NCBI GenBank assembly: GCA_900100475.1
Contig: FMTU01000021.1
Coordinates: 1-49,969 of the forward strand
Reading direction: 5' to 3'
DNA length: 49,969 nucleotides
Source: Sphingobium faniae
Lineage (GTDB): Bacteria > Pseudomonadota > Alphaproteobacteria > Sphingomonadales > Sphingomonadaceae
The position numbers were made by a program, and so were the translations under genes. The notes beneath the pieces are model-generated. The model did no database searches. It saw only the letters and a list, made by a program, of their open reading frames with translations, and was not told the origin of the DNA. Below, piece by piece: positions 46,343-49,969 of the stretch (position 1 is the stretch's first letter; each line of letters starts with the position of its first letter).

Positions 46343-49252
46343 ATGGATCGGAGTATTCCGGGCGGGGATTTGATCGGACGATGGAGCCTGAGCTTTGCCG
46401 ATATTGATTTTGTAAATTCGAAGCCGGCCCTGACGCGCCTTGGCCTCGCCGCGCAGCTGAAATTCTTCGCTTCCCTGGGGTTTTTCGCGATCGATCCCGG
46501 CTCAATCCCTACCGATGGCCTCTCGTATCTGGCCGAGCAACTCGGTGTCGAGGCTGGCGAGATAGCCGGTTATGACTTTTCCAGTCGGACAGCACGACGG
46601 CATTGTGCGGAGATCCTGATCCATCTTGGATATCACCGCATGAAGCGGGTGGATCGCGCGCAATTGACGGAATGGATTGCTGGCGAGCTGTGCCCGGGCG
46701 GCCAGTCGATCAATGCCATGCTTGAGCATGTTTTCCTGTGGTGCCGCGACCGCCGTATCTATGGGCCGTCGCGCAAGGAGCTTGAACGTGTCGTTCGCTC
46801 ACAACGGCAAGATTATCTGGACACCTGGCTGATCGGAACCAGTGATCGGCTTTCGTCAGATGCGGTGGCGTTATTGGAAGCCTCGCTTGCCGATCCGGAC
46901 AGCTCGACCGGATTCAACAGGATGAAGGGTGACGCCGGACAGGCAACGCTCGACAACATTCTCGACGTGACCGAGAAACTCGCCTTTATCCAGAGACTTG
47001 ATCTTCCCCATGATCTCCTGACGGCTACGGGCAAGCCATGGGTCGATCAGATTGTTCGCCGCGTTGCCGGTGAAAAGGCCTCGGAGATGCGCCGGCATGT
47101 ACCGGCGCGCCAGCTCGGGCTCTATGCCGTTTATCTGATGGCGCGGGAAGCTCAGCTTACGGATGCGATGGTCGACCTGCTGATCGAGACGGTCCATAAG
47201 ATCGGATCGCGCTCGAAACGCAAGGTGGTGGGCGATATCGCGAAAGACATCGAGCGGGTCTATGGCAAGGAGCGACTCCTGGTCGAGATTGCCAGCGCTT
47301 CGATCGACGATCCATCCGGGCGCATCTGCGATGTCATTTTCCCGATCGCCGGTAAGGCCAAGCTGGCGGCGATCGTCAAGGAGAGCCATGCGAAGGGCGC
47401 TCTGGACCGGCGCATCTACAAGGTGATGCGTGGTTCCTGGGCCAATCATTACCGGCGCATGCTGCCAAGCCTGCTTTCCGTACTTGAGTTCCGGTCGAAC
47501 AACGCGGTGTGGCGGCCGGTCCTGGCGGCCCTCGACTGGATCAGGAGCAAGGTGGATGGCGGATGCCGCTTCGTGCCATTGCAGGATGTTCCGATCGATG
47601 AGGTGATTCCAGCGCGATGGCGCAGTTCCGTCATTGATGACGATGGGCGGGTAAACCGGATCAGCTATGAGCTTTGCGTCCTGACGCAACTGCGCGACCG
47701 CATCCGCTCCAAAGAAATCTGGGTGGTCGGGGCGGATCGCTATCGCAATCCCGATGACGATCTTCCCAAGGACTTCGAGATCAGGCGAGATGCGTACTAT
47801 TCCGGCCTCAGCCTGACGCCAGATGCGCAGGCGTTTTGCGCCTCGATCCGGGAGGAGCTTGAACGGGAACTGTTGCTCCTCAATGCCAATATTCCACAAA
47901 ACGACAAGGTCCGGCTCCTGTGGCGCGGCGACAACCGGATATCGATTACACCGTTCAAGCCCTTGCCCGAACCGAAGGGTCTCGCTTCGATCAAAAGCGA
48001 GATCGGTCAGCGCTGGCCGATGACCGGACTGCTGGACGTGTTGAAAGAGGCTGCTCTGGACACGGGATTGATGGATGCTTTCGAAACGTCGGCCTCGCGG
48101 GTTACCCTGTCGAAAGCAGCCTTGGCTCAGCGTCTTTTGCTGTGTCTCTATGGCTTGGGCACGAACGCCGGGCTCAAGCGGGTCGCTGGCGCAACACCCG
48201 ATGTCAGTTACGAGGAATTGCTGCATGTCCATCGCCGTTTCATCCACGCGCCAGCGCTGAGGGAGGCGTGCGCGCGGGTAGCAAACGCGACACTGGCAAT
48301 CCGCAATGCCGCAGTATGGGGAGATGCGGGCACGGCATGCGCGTCCGATTCAACGAAGTTCGGCGCGTGGGACCGCAACCTGATGACGGAATGGCATGCG
48401 CGTTATGGTGGACGGGGCGTCATGATCTACTGGCATGTGGAGAAGCGCGCGACCTGCGTTTATTCCCAGCTCAAGCGGTGCTCTTCCTCGGAGGTCGCCT
48501 CCATGATCGAAGGCGTGCTACGCCATTGCACCGACATGGAAATCCAGCGCCAGTACGTCGATAGCCACGGCCAGAGCGCAGTCGGCTTTGCGTTCTGCCG
48601 ACTCCTTGGATTTGAGCTTGCCCCGCGGCTGAAAGCAGTGGCACGCCAGAAACTGGCCCTTCCCCAAGCCGGCATGCGCACGCGGCTTTCCAATTTACTG
48701 CCGATCCTCTCCAGCCCGATCGACTGGGACGAGATCGAGCAACAATATGACGAAATGGTCAAATATGCCGCTGCCATGCAATCGCGCACCGCCGATCCGG
48801 AAGCGATCCTGCTCCGGTTTGCCAGAGCCGAAGTGATGCACCCGACCTACAAGGCGTTGAGTGAGCTGGGCCGCGCGGTCAAGACGATCTTCCTGTGCCG
48901 GTATCTGCGCGAGGAGTCCTTCCGCCGCGAAATTCATGAAGGCCTGAATGTCGTTGAAAACTGGAACAGTGCCAATGGGTTCGTTTTCTTCGGCAAGGGC
49001 GGCGAGATCGCCACCAACCGCATCCATGAGCAGGAAATCTCCGTTCTGGCGCTACACCTCCTGCAAGCGTCGCTGGTGTATGTGAACACCCGCATGCTTC
49101 AGACCGTACTGGTTGAGCCGAAGTGGGCGGGGCGGATGACGCCGGAAGATTATCGTGGTCTCACGCCGTTGATCTACAGTCATGTGAACCCTTATGGCCG
49201 CTTCGACCTCGACCTGAACGACCGGATTGATTTTGGACGGCTTGCAGCGTGA
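46343..49252 (+). CDS. tnpA: Tn3-family transposase
   Basis: 969-residue transposase with the N-terminal DUF4158-type DNA-binding region ([37 protein letters not shown]) and the C-terminal Tn3 DDE domain ([45 protein letters not shown]). The ATG at 46343 follows GGGAG with a good spacer. It is full length with no internal stop, so it may be active. Confidence 0.93.
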   Translation: MDRSIPGGDLIGRWSLSFADIDFVNSKPALTRLGLAAQLKFFASLGFFAIDPGSIPTDGLSYLAEQLGVEAGEIAGYDFSSRTARRHCAEILIHLGYHRMKRVDRAQLTEWIAGELCPGGQSINAMLEHVFLWCRDRRIYGPSRKELERVVRSQRQDYLDTWLIGTSDRLSSDAVALLEASLADPDSSTGFNRMKGDAGQATLDNILDVTEKLAFIQRLDLPHDLLTATGKPWVDQIVRRVAGEKASEMRRHVPARQLGLYAVYLMAREAQLTDAMVDLLIETVHKIGSRSKRKVVGDIAKDIERVYGKERLLVEIASASIDDPSGRICDVIFPIAGKAKLAAIVKESHAKGALDRRIYKVMRGSWANHYRRMLPSLLSVLEFRSNNAVWRPVLAALDWIRSKVDGGCRFVPLQDVPIDEVIPARWRSSVIDDDGRVNRISYELCVLTQLRDRIRSKEIWVVGADRYRNPDDDLPKDFEIRRDAYYSGLSLTPDAQAFCASIREELERELLLLNANIPQNDKVRLLWRGDNRISITPFKPLPEPKGLASIKSEIGQRWPMTGLLDVLKEAALDTGLMDAFETSASRVTLSKAALAQRLLLCLYGLGTNAGLKRVAGATPDVSYEELLHVHRRFIHAPALREACARVANATLAIRNAAVWGDAGTACASDSTKFGAWDRNLMTEWHARYGGRGVMIYWHVEKRATCVYSQLKRCSSSEVASMIEGVLRHCTDMEIQRQYVDSHGQSAVGFAFCRLLGFELAPRLKAVARQKLALPQAGMRTRLSNLLPILSSPIDWDEIEQQYDEMVKYAAAMQSRTADPEAILLRFARAEVMHPTYKALSELGRAVKTIFLCRYLREESFRREIHEGLNVVENWNSANGFVFFGKGGEIATNRIHEQEISVLALHLLQASLVYVNTRMLQTVLVEPKWAGRMTPEDYRGLTPLIYSHVNPYGRFDLDLNDRIDFGRLAA

Positions 49253-49304
49253 GGCGGCTGATCGGCCTATAACATTTGGGTACACCCCAGAGTGATAGGG
49301 CCGA

Positions 49305-49384
49305 GTGACACCATTCGTCTGTCACAAAAGGGTGGGTTTGCGCTCAATGTGACGATACACTGCAAGAGCCACCCTAATGTGACG
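49305..49384. repeat. Putative res site of the Tn3 element
   Basis: Between tnpA and the resolvase there is an inverted pair GTGACA / TGTCAC (49305-49310 and 49320-49325) and a direct repeat AATGTGACG at 49346-49354 and 49376-49384, 30 bp apart. Clusters of GTGAC half-sites are expected for a resolvase recombination site. The subsite assignment is tentative. Confidence 0.45.
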
Positions 49385-49394
49385 GATTTTGCAC

Positions 49395-49969
49395 TTGGCT
49401 CGTATCGGATATGCCCGCGTCAGCACCACGGACCAGGATCTGGATATCCAGATTGGCCGCCTCAAGAATGCAGGTTGCGAAATTATCCGTTCCGAGACCG
49501 GATCGGGGGCCTCGCGGAGCGGGCGCACGGAACTGGAAACGATCATGCAGTTTATGCACACCGGCGACGAGCTGGTCGTGCTGCGGCTCGACCGGCTCGG
49601 CCGCTCCACGCGCGATGTCCTGAACCTGGTGCATGAGCTTGATGAAAAGGGAGCTTCGCTGCGCATCCTTGAGCCAGAGGTGACGACGGCGGGCGACATG
49701 GGGCGAATGGTCATCACCATACTCGGCATGGTCGCCGATATGGAGCTGAAGTTCATCAAGGATCGTCAGCGCGCCGGGATCGAAGCGGCGCGCGCCGAAG
49801 GCGTCTACAAAGGCCGGAAGAAAAACATCGATGACGATGAAATCCGACGCCGGATCACCGCCGGCGCGAGCAAGGCCAGCGTCGCGCGCGACCTCAAGAT
49901 CTCAAGAATGACCGTCTATCGGGCGCTCGACATTATTCCGTCACAGACCAAACTGCCGGAAAAGCCGCC
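49395..49969 (+). CDS. tnpR: Tn3 resolvase (serine recombinase), C-terminus beyond the window
   Basis: The frame is open from a TTG at 49395 (LARIGYARVSTTDQD) to the window edge, 191 codons. The Ser nucleophile is in YARVSTTDQ, with catalytic Arg residues in VLRLDRLGRSTRDV; the E-helix and C-terminal helix-turn-helix (SKASVARDLKISRMTVYRAL) are present. A TTG at 49389 is an alternative start. Nearly the whole protein is inside the window. It resolves cointegrates at the adjacent res region. Confidence 0.9.
   Translation, partial: MARIGYARVSTTDQDLDIQIGRLKNAGCEIIRSETGSGASRSGRTELETIMQFMHTGDELVVLRLDRLGRSTRDVLNLVHELDEKGASLRILEPEVTTAGDMGRMVITILGMVADMELKFIKDRQRAGIEAARAEGVYKGRKKNIDDDEIRRRITAGASKASVARDLKISRMTVYRALDIIPSQTKLPEKP

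Larger units (their letters stand above)
46343..49969 (+). mobile_element. Tn3-family transposon (transposase, res region, resolvase); right end outside the window
   Basis: A Tn3 transposase gene is followed by a repeat-rich region and a serine resolvase gene in the same direction. The left terminal inverted repeat must lie upstream of 46343, between the hypothetical gene and tnpA, but I could not identify it without the right end. Cargo, if any, is outside the window. Confidence 0.7.

Noticed and set aside
46871..48247. 458-codon minus-strand frame opposite the Tn3 transposase
   Set aside because: Antisense to a full-length transposase; no family resemblance.

Overview
The window looks like a piece of a sphingomonad (Alphaproteobacteria, Sphingomonadales) genome, possibly a megaplasmid. 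The base composition is GC-rich. The protocatechuate 4,5-cleavage genes (lig) resemble those of Sphingobium, the pyruvate dehydrogenase E1-beta subunit carries its own lipoyl domain as in alphaproteobacteria, and mobile elements are abundant. The organism assignment is inference from gene content. No rRNA, tRNA or CRISPR array was seen.

Layout. 1-2.5 kb: an edge gene, a tyrosine recombinase and a 5'-truncated IS630 copy that has cut a flavin reductase gene. 2.8-13.8 kb: an aromatic-acid block with a MarR regulator, a phthalate-dioxygenase-type Rieske oxygenase, a second-copy-like quinolinate phosphoribosyltransferase, phthalate cis-4,5-dihydrodiol dehydrogenase (pht4), 4,5-dihydroxyphthalate decarboxylase (pht5), an MFS transporter, an IclR regulator, a divergent mobR/mobA pair for 3-hydroxybenzoate, and a TetR regulator. 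13.9-16.9 kb: an IS21-family element whose right end truncates another tetR gene. 17-22.7 kb: a second Rieske oxygenase, divergent from a phthalate-dioxygenase-type reductase, then a MarR regulator, a signal-less TAXI-type binding protein and a second MFS transporter. 22.8-25.6 kb: a scar of truncated genes (flavodoxin-family reductase, IS630, serine recombinase, IS3). 26.2-37.1 kb: an azoreductase, ligI-ligU-ligK, a LysR regulator with two DNA-binding domains, one ligAB pair on the minus strand, and a plus-strand operon ending in ligC and an aldo/keto reductase that holds a second ligAB pair. 38.2-43.3 kb: a complete pyruvate-dehydrogenase-type complex in the order E2-E3-E1alpha-E1beta. 43.4-44.7 kb: an FAD-dependent ferredoxin reductase. 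44.8-46.2 kb: a VirB1-like lytic transglycosylase and two small genes that hint at a conjugative plasmid. 46.3 kb to the end: a Tn3-family transposase and resolvase.

How the genes fit together. Phthalate would be dihydroxylated by a Rieske oxygenase with the reductase, oxidised by Pht4 and decarboxylated by Pht5 to protocatechuate. 3-Hydroxybenzoate would reach protocatechuate through MobA. LigAB, LigC, LigI, LigU, LigJ and LigK then take protocatechuate to pyruvate and oxaloacetate, and the adjacent dehydrogenase complex can convert pyruvate to acetyl-CoA. All enzyme steps from phthalate or 3-hydroxybenzoate to central metabolism are therefore present.

The most interesting points are a TAXI-type protein without export signal, a LysR regulator with tandem helix-turn-helix domains, a quinolinate phosphoribosyltransferase beside phthalate genes (phthalate is a quinolinate analogue), two distinct types of protocatechuate 4,5-dioxygenase, and several strong palindromic operator candidates in divergent promoters.
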